64,000 bases of DNA from Mesostigma viride (taxonomy: Eukaryota > Streptophyta > Mesostigmatophyceae > Mesostigmatales > Mesostigmataceae), in assembly GCA_009746045.1 (NCBI GenBank), contig RPFO01000138.1, positions 124,001-188,000 of the forward strand. Direction: 5' to 3'. A program made the translations under genes and the position numbers. Positions 1 to 10,351 of the stretch are shown here, piece after piece. The notes under the pieces are model-generated. The model did no database searches. It saw nothing but the letters and a program-made list of their open reading frames with translations, and was not told the DNA's origin. Position 1 is the stretch's first letter; each line of letters begins with the position of its first letter.

Positions 1-1334
1 CTTGTGGCCGACGTAGATGGCCGCCCCCTTCCAGTACACCGGCTGCCCCGCCTTGGTCTTCCGGAGCTGGAGGTAGGTGGGCCATAGCTCCCGTCGCCGT
101 TGTTGCTGCGCCAGGGTCAAGTCGTCGTCAAGGGTGAAGAGAGTCTTCTCGAGCCGCTTGCGGCGTCGGAGAAAAGAAATCTTGTCCGCCGGGGTCTTAA
201 AGGTGAGAAGGAGCGGGGGCGGCCCTGCCTTACCCCGCGCGCGGGGAAGGCGGTGGGCGACCAGGTCGATCTCACCAGTAAGGCCCATGCGACTAAGAAT
301 TTCTCTCTCAAACGCACGTGCAAGCTTCTCGGAATTCTCACCTTCCTCCATGTCGAGGTTCTTGACAATGACGTTAAGGCTGCGCTTGGCAAGCTCGGCC
401 TCCTCGCGGAGGTCAAGCGTCTGCCGCTGGAGCTGGGCTGCGACGGCGGAGGTGGTGGAGGTGGTGTGCTGCTTAAGCATGTCCGCCCAGGTCGTGATGG
501 GAGGAGCATCGCCGGCCAGGCCAGCAGAGGTTGGCTTGGCGGCAATGTCCTTCACCGCCTGGGCGGTGAGGCCCGCGGTGTTCTGCAGGACCTCGATAGC
601 GATGGCATTATCCTTAAGACGTTGGTCAATGTCGCGGAGCTGGGCGGTGATGGAGTCGGTGGAGGCGGAGGGGGGGGGGTGGAGGCGAGGAGGGTGGCGG
701 TGGCGGTGGGGATGGTGGGGAGCTCAGCAGCCAGCGTGCGACCCACAGCTGCCACATCTGCAGCTAGGGGCGTCACGTGCTGTGAGATGGTTTCTTGGAG
801 GTGGAGGAGGAAGGTGGATTCGGTCAAGGGGGAGGGGGTCCAGAGGTCCGTGACAGAGCGGTCAAGGATGGAAAAGAGGGCGGCGAGCTGAAGACGGGGG
901 CGAGACCAGCGGGCCAGGTTCTCAGGTCGGTGAGTAAACCGGCCGTCAGGTCCAGGGCGGAGGCGGTAATGGCTGTGAAGGCGCTGGCACAGGTCGAGAA
1001 TGGAGGCGTATGACCCATAAAACACGAGCTCCAGTATCTTGATGGGTGGCATGTCGAAAAAGCCGGGTCTGGCACCGTCGAAGGTGGAAAATAACCCGTC
1101 AACGTCAAAGTCGCGCTCAGACCAGCTTGGTTCGGTTGGGCGGCTGCGTTTTGGCTCGGGCGAGGCTGAGGGCGAGGCAGGAAGCCCGGGAGGGTGCTGG
1201 GCGACAACCAGTGCGCGACTAGGGTCACCACCGCCTTCCGGCCCTGATGGCGAAGCTGCAGCCGGAGCTGCAGACGTATTTTCATTGCCGAGCGCAGCCG
1301 TCAGGCTGCGTTGCGTCGATGGGCGTTTGCTCAT
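1..1334 (-). pseudogene. LINE ORF1 protein, truncated by window edge and frameshifted
   Basis: This is the first open reading frame of a LINE-type retrotransposon. It would encode an RNA-binding ORF1 protein. The start at 1334 (MSKRPSTQRSL) and a proline/serine-rich N-terminus ending near KRSR are shared with the copies at 30587 and 58254. The frame is open to about 650, breaks near a G-run at 664-680, and continues in another frame to base 1. That frame carries the conserved C-terminal block (FEREILSRMGL, then TLDDDLTLAQQQRR, then PVYWKGA) also seen at the end of the intact 457-residue ORF1 at 59627. Known: the C-terminal region resembles L1 ORF1p RRM/CTD regions. Inferred: a dead copy. The downstream part lies outside the window. 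Confidence 0.75.
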
Positions 1335-1500
1335 CGTATATTGCGTAATAGCGTCGGAAAATTATATCAGCATGTGCGTCGTAGAAAGACGCGTCGATTG
1401 TGATATTCACGGCTAAATTCGGTGCTCAAACGTGAAAGTTATGAGCTCCGCCGTCAGCCATGGCTACCTCGTGGCTCGTGGCTCGTGGCTCGTCTACCGG
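1335..1500 (-). promoter_or_regulatory. LINE 5' UTR with GGCTCGT heptamer repeats at its tip
   Basis: The region upstream of the ORF1 start at 1334 matches 30590-30900 (upstream of the ORF1 copy at 30587). It shares the block ATGGCTGACGGCGGAG (reverse strand) with the 5' end of the LINE at 58064-58253. At its outer end lie a few GGCTCGT heptamers (about 1470-1495), the same heptamer that forms a long array at 30899-31045. Conservation of an untranslated block in three copies suggests the internal promoter of the LINE. That role is inferred. Confidence 0.5.
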
Positions 1501-1739
1501 GTTGGTGCGAGAAGCCATGCCCTAGCTCTTGTATCAAGGAGACAACCAGCGCAGGCCAGAAGTCGGGAGAATCCGGACCATGGTAGCTCGAGCCTGCCGT
1601 TATCTTGTCCGCGTGTTCGAGTCGTTCAGGATGATGAAGATGAATGGTGCAATGGAAATGTGTATCCTTGTGCATTGAAATTATGGCTGGCTTACGTGTA
1701 GAGCGACTAGATTGTATAGCCATGATGATCTTCCCCACC

Positions 1740-1975
1740 TAGGACGGGCTCCCCTTAGCTGGGAGTTGCCCGGCGAGACTCTGGGTGGTGCAGGTGCCCT
1801 AGTGCACCTAGAGCAAGTGTTGTTTACATTCCCACCCTTGTGCAAGGAAGTAGCTTAGAATGTATTATAGGCCATATTGTCTCCTTGATTGTCATATGCC
1901 CCTTCTCAAGGGCTATGTGCTACAGATACTCCCAACGGAGTTATGTTCCTAATTAAAAACATTAATTAATTAATG
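1740..1975 (+). mobile_element. LINE 3' end fragment (same family as 51850-53743)
   Basis: The sequence ends with the hairpin stem ACTCC / loop CAAC / stem GGAGT (1928-1941), followed by an AT-rich tail of TTAA-type units (about 1950-1975). The run into the hairpin (ATGTGCTACAGA) closely matches the end of the LINE at 53690-53743 (ATGTGCTACATGA). No coding capacity is seen. It is a 5'-truncated 3' UTR fragment. Confidence 0.55.
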
Positions 1976-2076
1976 TCCGCAATGAGGACCTGTACCTTGG
2001 CATGCCATATATCACCAGCTGCGGCGTCTGCAGCTCGTAGGGCACCTAGCTCGCACCAACCAGGTAGACACCTCAC

Positions 2077-2343
2077 GTGGCCCCCCCCGCGGGACTGCGC
2101 CCAGCTCAGCCTGGCCGGCACCTTCTGACGTGGGCCGGGCCCCGTGATGTTAGACGCCGCAAGGCCCGCACCTTCAAAGAACAGCTAGTAGAAGACATGG
2201 GGGGGCTAGGCCTCTCCGTGATTTGGAAAAAGATGATGGACAAGGCCAAGTGGGCCCAGGTCATAGAGGACAACGAGCCCCCCCCCGTGGGGAAGCGCCC
2301 GCGTGTGAAAACCCGCGGGAGGCACGCCAGACAGATCCCCTAG
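2077..2343 (+). pseudogene. C-terminal fragment of LINE ORF2 (reverse transcriptase protein)
   Basis: The 88-residue reading frame ends at TAG 2341-2343. It matches, with substitutions, the region after the reverse transcriptase domain in the two LINE copies at 14280-14600 and 53290-53610. All share the GRHxLTW block followed by lysine-rich segments (here KKMMDKAKWAQVIEDNEPP). No catalytic motif is included. The apparent start is only an internal methionine. Confidence 0.6.
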
Positions 2344-2427
2344 GATAGAGTTGATGTTGATAGATTTAGATAGATGTTGTAGGTAGCTGTTGTAGATAGA
2401 TTAGACCGGTAGGACTGTTTGCACCCA

Positions 2428-3464
2428 TCTATCCATCCATCCATCCATCCATCCATCCATCCATCCATCCATCCATCCATCCATCCATCCATCCATCCAT
2501 CCATCCATCCATCCATCCATCCATCCATCCATCCATCCATCCATCCATCCATCCATCCATCCATCCATCCATCCATCCATCCATCCATCCATCCATCCAT
2601 CCATCCATCCATCCATCCATCCATCCATCCATCCATCCATCCATCCATCCATCCATCCATCCATCCATCCATCCATCCATCCATCCATCCATCCATCCAT
2701 CCATCCATCCATCCATCCATCCATCCATCCATCCATCCATCCATCCATCCATCCATCCATCCATCCATCCATCCATCCATCCATCCATCCATCCATCCAT
2801 CCATCCATCCATCCATCCATCCATCCATCCATCCATCCATCCATCCATCCATCCATCCATCCATCCATCCATCCATCCATCCATCCATCCATCCATCCAT
2901 CCATCCATCCATCCATCCATCCATCCATCCATCCATCCATCCATCCATCCATCCATCCATCCATCCATCCATCCATCCATCCATCCATCCATCCATCCAT
3001 CCATCCATCCATCCATCCATCCATCCATCCATCCATCCATCCATCCATCCATCCATCCATCCATCCATCCATCCATCCATCCATCCATCCATCCATCCAT
3101 CCATCCATCCATCCATCCATCCATCCATCCATCCATCCATCCATCCATCCATCCATCCATCCATCCATCCATCCATCCATCCATCCATCCATCCATCCAT
3201 CCATCCATCCATCCATCCATCCATCCATCCATCCATCCATCCATCCATCCATCCATCCATCCATCCATCCATCCATCCATCCATCCATCCATCCATCCAT
3301 CCATCCATCCATCCATCCATCCATCCATCCATCCATCCATCCATCCATCCATCCATCCATCCATCCATCCATCCATCCATCCATCCATCCATCCATCCAT
3401 CCATCCATCCATCCATCCATCCATCCATCCATCCATCCATCCATCCATCCATCCATCCATCCAT

Positions 3465-3500
<36 letters not shown>

Positions 3501-3565
3501 CCATCCATCCATCCATCCATCCATCCATCCATCCATCCATCCATCCATCCATCCATCCATCCATC
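2428..3565. repeat. (ATCC)n microsatellite, about 284 units
   Basis: An almost perfect tetranucleotide array with one visible interruption (CCGTCC near 3490). It occupies the position held by only a few ATCC units in the sister LINE at about 14724-14740, so it expanded from a seed carried in the LINE 3' UTR. The very long IHPS and MDGW reading frames here are artefacts of the repeat. Confidence 0.97.
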
Positions 3566-3583
3566 GGGCCGGGGTTAATGCTC

Positions 3584-3606
3584 CGTGACTCCCCAACGGG
3601 AGCACG
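3584..3606 (+). other. LINE 3' terminal hairpin
   Basis: The outer stem is CGTG/CACG, with one bulged A, then inner stem CTCCC/GGGAG and loop CAAC. Identical copies are at 14755-14777 and 60003-60025. Diverged copies with paired changes are at 36664-36686 (reverse), 53697-53719 and 1923-1945. It sits immediately before the TTAA-type tail. A role as the RT recognition signal is inferred by analogy with UnaL2/ZfL2-type LINE 3' stem-loops. Confidence 0.7.
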
Positions 3607-3632
3607 AGTCTAATTAATTAATTAATTAATGT

Positions 3633-4082
3633 CGACACGCAAGCTAGTACTTATGCTCCGTGGCTCCCCAACAAGACCGCACGTCATTAATTACTTACAC
3701 TCACCTGTAACCGTGCATGATGGACTCGTATAGATTGCTCATTCAGTATAAGATCTGGCAAATCCAGCCTTGGCTGCAGCTAGCTCAATTCTACATATGT
3801 ACGTGTTACATAATAGAGAAATGACCTGGCAGGAAAATGAATGGCATGGATGATGTATTTGCTGAAAGCATTCTTCGTTTGAAACTAGTTAAGCACACGA
3901 TTTGCCATTGCTCTACAATCCCTTCTAGCTTGTGACACCTGTACACAGGGTTTCAACGGCTATTTAGCACCCGCGCATGAACTCGGCCCATCCTGGACCT
4001 GTTGGGCACATCAGCTGACCACCCCCCACCGGAACAAGTGTCTTCTAGGCCACCTGCACTCGCAGCCCACCCATTTCATGCC
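3633..4082. other. Intergenic stretch with a decayed second LINE tail
   Basis: Bases 3655-3695 repeat the LINE terminus in decayed form (GCTCCGTGGCTCCCCAAC, then ATTAATTA). The remainder, down to the stop codon of the reverse-strand coiled-coil gene, shows no reading frame or repeat I can identify. It probably contains that gene's 3' UTR. Confidence 0.4.
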
Positions 4083-6350
4083 TCATGGCCAGTAGTACTG
4101 CGGCAGGTAGCGCCCGACTGCCTGCTGCTGCTGCACGCTGATCTCATCCAGCCGCTGGATCTGCGCCACCTTGCGCTGGATGGCCTCCACCACCTCAGCC
4201 AGCGCGTCCGCCTCGATGCTGCCCCGGTCCGACTCATCACCCCCGCTCCCACCCCGGTCTGCATCAGCCACCATGCGGCGGTACCGTCGCTGCAGCGCCT
4301 GCAGCTCGTCCGCCAGCAGCGAGCGCACGGCGCCCACCTCCGAGCTGGCTTCGGCGGCGGCAGCCAGCGCCTCCATTGCGGTGGACCAGGAGGCCTCCTC
4401 CCCCGAGCTAGAGGCACCGCGGCGCGACGACTTGGCGCGTACGCTGACCTTCTTAGCTGAGGGGCCGCGCGAGGTGGCCACACGGGGACCCCAGTTCCAG
4501 GGGGCGCGCTTGGGGGCGGCCACGGGTGGGTTCACGCACAATATCCGTCGCGGGGGAGGCGGGGGGGGCGGCATGCCCAGCAGGCCCCCCCCTGGCGGTG
4601 GTGCGGGTGCCATGGTTGCTGCCGGCTGCCCCTCGAGCACAACCTTTGTCACCTTACGCAGTGAGCGCAGCGACTTGTCGGCCTTGGCCAGCTCGCCCTC
4701 CACCTTCACGCGCGCGCCGGCCTCCTCCTGCAGCGCTGCGTGGCACCGCGCCAACTCCTCCTCTGCTTCCCGCAATGCGCGGCTCAACGCGCCCGCCTGC
4801 TCCTGCCCCGCGTGCGCCTCTGCTGCCATACGTCCCGCCTCCTCCTCCAGCACGGACAGCTCCTCGTGCGCGCCCCGCAGTTCTGCTGCCAGCCGCGCGC
4901 ACTCGCGCTCGGCCAGCATGGACGCCCGCTCGAGCGACCGGTGCGCCGCCTCGCAGCCACCATGGGCCGCCTCCGCACGTGCACGTGCCGCCTCCGCCGC
5001 CGCGCGCGCCGTGTCTGCTTTCACCCGCCCCGCCTCCGCCTTGGCCCGCCCGGCCTCCGCCGCCGCCGCCTTTGCCTCTGCTGCCGCCAGCTGTCGCCCC
5101 ATCTCCTCTCGCCCGCTCCTGGCGCGCTCCACCTCGCGCGCCATTTCGGCCAGGCTGCCCCTCTCCTCGCTCGCGTCCATCAGGCTCTGCCACCGCGCCG
5201 CGCTCTCGCTGCGCATGGCCGCCAGCTCACGCTCCAGCGCCGCCACCTGGCTCTTGTAGGCCTCCAGCTGCTGCTGCTGCTCGCCGTCCCTTGCGCGGGG
5301 CGACAGCAGCTCCAGCGTGTCGACCATCGCCTGCCGGTGGGACACCTCGGCCGCCTGGAGTGCGCCTGCACGCACCTTCTCGTCCCGCAGCGTGCGCTCT
5401 GCCTCCTCGCGCCGCGCACGCTCGCTGGCCAGCTCCAGCGCCAGCTCCTGCGCACGCTTCTCTGCACCGCCCGCACGAGCCTGCTCCTCACGCACGGCAC
5501 GCTCCGCCTCCTCCCTACGCGCCTTCTCCGCCGCCAGCTCACCTGCCAGCGCGTGCAGCCGGCGCTCCGCCTCGGCCGCGCGCTCGCTCAGCTTGCCCGC
5601 CTCGAGGTGCAGCCGCGACCCATCAGCACGCGCCGCCCGGTTCTCCTCGTTGGCGCGCTTGAGCTCCTCCATCACCTCGCTCCCCTTAGCAGCTTCCGCG
5701 TCCAGTTGCTTCTGCAGCAGCTTCACCTCCGCCGCCGCCTCACGCGCTTTCGACGCCTCGGCCTCCACGCGCTTGTCGGCCGCCGCTTCCGCTGCCACCT
5801 TGGCCGCCTGCTCCCCCTTGAGCTGCTCCTGCGCCATGAACAGCTGCTCCTCGGCCGCATGCAGCCGGCTCTTAAGTGCGTGTACGTCCGCCTCGAGGTC
5901 GGCTCGAACGTGGTCCAATTCATCTAGCTCCCGGCGCAGCGCGTCCGCCTCATCTCGGGCGTAGCGAGCTTCCTCGTCCGCAGCGTCTGCGTTTCTCTGC
6001 GCGTTCTGAAAATCCTCTCTAGTCTCCTCGAGTGCCCTACGGATGTCATGGAGGCTCGCAGTGAACCCTTCTTTTTCCTGTCGCAGTTCCTGCTCTCTCT
6101 GGGCGAAATGCTCACTTTCCAGTGCTTTCTCGCGCACAAATCTGTCCATTTCATCCTTTAGGGTATTGTACATTGAGCGCGATCGTGCCAGCTCCGCCTC
6201 CAAAAAGGCCGACTTCCTTTGGGATTCTTTGAGAGCGAACCCCATGGCGGTCGACGAACTCTGGGACTGCTGAATTGTGGACATGGCATCTTTCAACCAG
6301 AAGCTTGACCCATTGGCGGAGTCCATCGCGGCCTGCCCCGGAAGTGCCAT
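4083..6350 (-). CDS. Long coiled-coil protein with Cep57-like C-terminal region
   Basis: A single uninterrupted frame of 755 residues. After a short N-terminus (about residues 1-45), residues 46-570 are almost continuous heptad-type coiled coil, rich in Ala, Glu, Arg and Leu, with many RREEAER and AEAKAAAAEA blocks. A proline segment follows (PPPPPPP near residue 600), then a basic Ser/Arg stretch. The final helical region of about 85 residues (LLADELQALQRRYRRMV ... EALAEVVEAIQRKVAQIQRL type) resembles the microtubule-binding C-terminus of Cep57/translokin. Function as a centrosomal or basal-body scaffold is inferred; other coiled-coil proteins cannot be excluded. The first methionine gives MALPGQAAM; an alternative start is Met9. 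Codon use is strongly GC-rich, unlike the surrounding transposons, and no stop or frameshift is present, so this looks like a functional host gene. Confidence 0.75.
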   Translation of the reverse strand: MALPGQAAMDSANGSSFWLKDAMSTIQQSQSSSTAMGFALKESQRKSAFLEAELARSRSMYNTLKDEMDRFVREKALESEHFAQREQELRQEKEGFTASLHDIRRALEETREDFQNAQRNADAADEEARYARDEADALRRELDELDHVRADLEADVHALKSRLHAAEEQLFMAQEQLKGEQAAKVAAEAAADKRVEAEASKAREAAAEVKLLQKQLDAEAAKGSEVMEELKRANEENRAARADGSRLHLEAGKLSERAAEAERRLHALAGELAAEKARREEAERAVREEQARAGGAEKRAQELALELASERARREEAERTLRDEKVRAGALQAAEVSHRQAMVDTLELLSPRARDGEQQQQLEAYKSQVAALERELAAMRSESAARWQSLMDASEERGSLAEMAREVERARSGREEMGRQLAAAEAKAAAAEAGRAKAEAGRVKADTARAAAEAARARAEAAHGGCEAAHRSLERASMLAERECARLAAELRGAHEELSVLEEEAGRMAAEAHAGQEQAGALSRALREAEEELARCHAALQEEAGARVKVEGELAKADKSLRSLRKVTKVVLEGQPAATMAPAPPPGGGLLGMPPPPPPPRRILCVNPPVAAPKRAPWNWGPRVATSRGPSAKKVSVRAKSSRRGASSSGEEASWSTAMEALAAAAEASSEVGAVRSLLADELQALQRRYRRMVADADRGGSGGDESDRGSIEADALAEVVEAIQRKVAQIQRLDEISVQQQQAVGRYLPQYYWP

Positions 6351-7581
6351 TACCAGAGCCCCTATACTTGACTGTCAAAACAAAATTTGGTAAGTTCTAC
6401 CACGTCCATAACGGCTGGTTCTTTTCTGAAGCCTTGAAAGTGCCAGCCGGCGCGATAGGTTAAAATAACAGTACGTGCATAATCTTTCCGGGACATTAAC
6501 GTGCGAACCAAGATGTTCTCCTACTAAACTTCATCCTTCAACATTACCGAATAACCCGCACGGGCTCTCAAAAAGCCATAAGAGTCACAATGCCACTTGG
6601 ATTTTGCCGTCTACGAGCAAACGACTTCATTCTTTTTATAAACTGCCGAACAAGCTGCGTGCACAAGACAGTTCGGTTATAAAGCTCTAGGCCATAAGTT
6701 GCCCGGTGGATTGCCTCGGCAAATCGATTCGCGGCCATGGCTTCACTTCGAACGTTTGTGGCCCAACGGTCCCGAGATTGCAGTATCATACTGTACATAC
6801 TGTACGCGTCGCCTGCTACATTGTACAAGGCAGCACCTGATCTCCCGCTGGTAACTTCCGCACCTAGTGCATACTGACTAATATCAGCTCTAGTATCGTA
6901 CGGTAGTGATGATACCTATATTCTCTAGTTTAGTTAAGTTTAGTTCAGTTCAGTTCAGTTCAGTTCCGTGGAATCCATCGTACTTACCAACGGCGCGGAA
7001 TCAACTCAACTCAACTCAACTCAACGTACTTACCGGAGCTGCCGGGGTTAGTTACAGTACGTAGTAAGTTACAGTACAGTAGTTGTATCCCATGCCCCCG
7101 GAGATCCCGGGTGCCCACGACTGAGTGGGGCACCCCACCTGGAAATGGTAGGAAATGCATGGGAAATTGTGGAATAATATATTCCTGATTCCTGATCAAC
7201 TGCATCATGAGCTTTTGGGAGGTCTTACTGTACAGTACGTTTATAAGTTACGCGCGCAAACATTTACGTCGATGTTACGTTTTAAGTAAGGTTTACGTCA
7301 CTAATTGTACGTCGATTTACGTTTTAGTAAGGTTTACGTCACTAATTTTTGCCATTTTACGTGCTTACGTTACGTCAACTCCCTGACCCCTTTACGCCCA
7401 ACCCTGGTCGTGCCTGCACATAACTGACGAGTTCCCGCTGCCATCGCCAAGCGCTGGTGTGAGACTCCATCCATATCTCTGCATGCACTGCCGACCCATG
7501 TACGGGCCGTGCACTTGGGCAGCAAATTACTTTGGATTTCGCATTTGATGCGTGAGTTGACTGCTGCCTGGTAGTGCAATC
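6351..7581. promoter_or_regulatory. Shared upstream region of two divergent host genes
   Basis: This 1.2-kb stretch separates the reverse-strand coiled-coil gene from the forward SRSF2-like gene. It holds short inverted pentamer runs, (TTCAG)n at 6935-6967 and (AACTC)n at 7002-7025. Three TTACGTCA sites lie at 7293-7300, 7334-7341 and 7370-7377, the first two inside a roughly 45-bp direct repeat. TTACGTCA is a CRE/bZIP-type palindrome core. Use of these sites to control either gene is inferred from position only. Confidence 0.45.
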
Positions 7582-10304
7582 ATGGCCCATTTGGGATTTG
7601 GCAAGCCCGATCTTTCGGGCTTGCATTCATTATTAGTAATGAACTTGAGTTATAGAACGGACGAGGAAACCTTGCTACGCCTGTTTGAAAAATATGGCAA
7701 AGTGATGGGTGAGTAAAATTGTGAATTGCGCTTCAATATTCCTCTATACAATGTCCGGTCATGTCACTATTCTGACCCCAAGCTGTTGGTTTTGACGAGT
7801 GTGCACATCCTGCTCTCTCTGCATTTACGTCGCGCGATTACACTTGTTTGAACGCAGATGTCTACCGGCCTCGCGACGCTCGGTATGTGCCTGCTGTTCC
7901 GTCTCTCGTTTACTCCGACGTAGGAATGCAATATGCAATTAGCAGCTTTCGGTTGTGCCTGACTTTTGGCCCCTTTACCCATTTGCTTTCCCGCGCATTC
8001 TCCCGACGCCTAAAATCTACGAAGTATCTTCGCTTCGCATCGGTGTTCTTTCCAGGACAAAGCAACCGAAGGCCTTTGGGTTTGTCCGTTTCAAGACAAA
8101 GGAAGAATGCATGGATGCGATGCGGATGGACGGTACGCCGTTTCTCTACATGACATTTCGTCCGACAACTTGGGTTCTGCAAGACTACCTTGTTTAATTT
8201 GCAAGCTAGCGAGAGCGGAGAAGATAACTAGGACATGAATGGAGTGGAAGTTTGTCTGTGTTGGTGGGAGAGGGGAGGTGATGAGGTATAAGGGAAGGAG
8301 AAAGAGAAGGAGGATGAATTGTGGTGCCGTGCGACAGTCTTTTGTGCACCTTTTAAGTCTGCTCATCCGTGTCTTTGCAGGCATGTGCACCCGGGGGTAG
8401 GTGAGCGTTGAGTAGGGGATGGGCGGGGGGAGGGGCGGTGTGGGTTCAGATGGAGGGACAGGTGGCAGCGTGGGTGGACGGATGCATGGGCGGTGGCGGC
8501 ATTGAAGGTGCATATTGGGTGCGAATAGGGTGCCTACCGGCATCTTGCATGCATAGGGACTGGTGCCACACTTTGCACGGCGGTGCCTCGCTTGTGTACG
8601 AGAGAGCTCCTGGGTAGGGCAGCCTGTGTAGGGGTCTGCCATCCTACTGTCAAAGCGGTGAAGGTGCAATCACCTCCTGCTAGCTACTGGCGTCACAGCC
8701 ACTTAAGGGCCAGGGGTCACAACCACAGGGGGGTGCGCAGTGGACACACATATATGGATGCTTTGTCGCTGGGAACATGTTGGCATCCCACCATGTAAGG
8801 GCGCGATGACAGAAGACATCATGGGTGTTGGGACACAAGGGGTGCATTGGTGCCTGCCCAGGTGTGGGATGCCTCCAAAGGCTGCGAAACCATCGCCCCC
8901 GCCCGCCTGGATGAGGAAGCTAATTGGGTTGTACCCTTGCTGCCGTGGCTTTGCATTTGCTCCCCCTGTCACCTATCACGGCCTGGTTGGCCAGGCCGCA
9001 CGGTGGATGACCGCGAGATCCAGGTGAAGTACGCCAAGTACGGCCGGCAGGAGGAGCGGTACGTACATGTCATGGGGAATCTGCGAATGTCTTGGGGTGC
9101 TGCGTAAGTCGTGGGGTATCCAGTAATGCGGGGTTGTGTACATCATGGGGTGGTGGCCTGGCGGGATATCTCTTTGCAAGGTCCACCCGGCTGCTTGTGA
9201 TTGGACATGCATGCGGCGAATCCGTGGCTGTGCACGAACATCATCAAGTTGTGAGGCACCCACCAGCACCTTGCAAGGCATCCATCGGCCCAAACATTTC
9301 GTGCTGCGGGTTCCACCGTGATGTTGCCATGGCAGGTCCTGATGATGGGTCGTTATAGCGGGTCAGTATGGCAGGCCACAATGGCTGGCCACTGTGGCCA
9401 GTCACTAAGGCTGTTCACTAAAAGGGGTTCATGGGTTGATTATTATCCCGACAGACCACACAGCTGGTCAATGTCGCTACATGGCCGATATTCCCTTTCC
9501 CTTGTGATATTGTTTGTGTGCATGCGACCCTGGCCCCGCTCTCTCCCCCCCCCCCCCAGTGATGCGCCCTGGGACCCTAGGGACGACCGCGACTACCGCC
9601 GCCGCAGCCGCAGCCGCAGCCCTCACTATGACCGGCGGTAGGTGCATGGGTGTGCGCAGGGGAGTGGTGATGGAAGAGAGGTGGGGTGTGATGGGTAAGA
9701 GGTTTCGTCTAAGATTTCTTCGTACCATAGTGGCTGCGGCGAAGTTGCGAACAATTCTTTTTTATAGACCCCTGCAACGTGCTGAAAGCATATTTCATTC
9801 TGGCCCGAAATCTATGAGTTGCTGGGTGCGCTCAGGGTGCGCTACATATTGGCTATAAAGTGCGTGCATGAGGCGCATCGGATGTCTCACTACTAATTTT
9901 ATAGTTGTACACCAGGCTGTGGCTGGACAAAATCCTGGCAATGCTTCCAAGTGCTTGTAACTGGTAAGTGATCACTCTGGGTTAAGGCATATGTATCTAA
10001 AGACAACCATAGGGCCACGTGCCAGGTTGCCTGCCGCCATGAACTATCTAATGCACAAGCTCGCAGCAAGTGTGGTGGGTACTAGGGGTCCCTTCCTTAC
10101 CCTTCCATGATTACTTTGCCAGGGTATGTGCTTTTGAGTTTTGACCACCGTTGCCGGTTGCCTGTAGGAATGATGGACACATTGGCCGTGGGCAAGGGAT
10201 CAACGGGGTTGCTCACAGCTGTCCTTTTTAATGCTTTTGTGGTGCGTTTGCATTTGGGGGTTCCAGAAGGGATGCTGACAGGGACAGGGACCGGGACAGG
10301 GATC

Positions 10305-10351
<47 letters not shown>

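Larger units (their letters stand above)
1976..3632 (+). mobile_element. LINE 3' end with hugely expanded (ATCC)n in its 3' UTR
   Basis: Bases 1976-2420 are highly similar to the 3' part of the LINE at 14213-14720. The 88-codon frame 2077-2343 (containing AQPGRHLLTWAGPRDV) corresponds to the C-terminal end of the ORF2 reverse transcriptase protein; the related LINE reads LGQPGRHILTWPGPEDI near 53350. Next come the microsatellite, the 3' hairpin (3584-3606) and a TAAT tail (about 3611-3632). The copy is truncated at its 5' end just after another LINE tail, so LINEs have landed next to or in each other's tails. Confidence 0.75.

Noticed and set aside
2340-3605. Reading frames of 375-421 codons (IHPS or MDGW repeats)
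   Set aside because: They are simple translations of the (ATCC)n array in several frames on both strands.
4171-5927. Forward frames of 362-395 codons over the coiled-coil gene
   Set aside because: They are antisense to a clear coiled-coil frame and caused by GC-rich codon bias.
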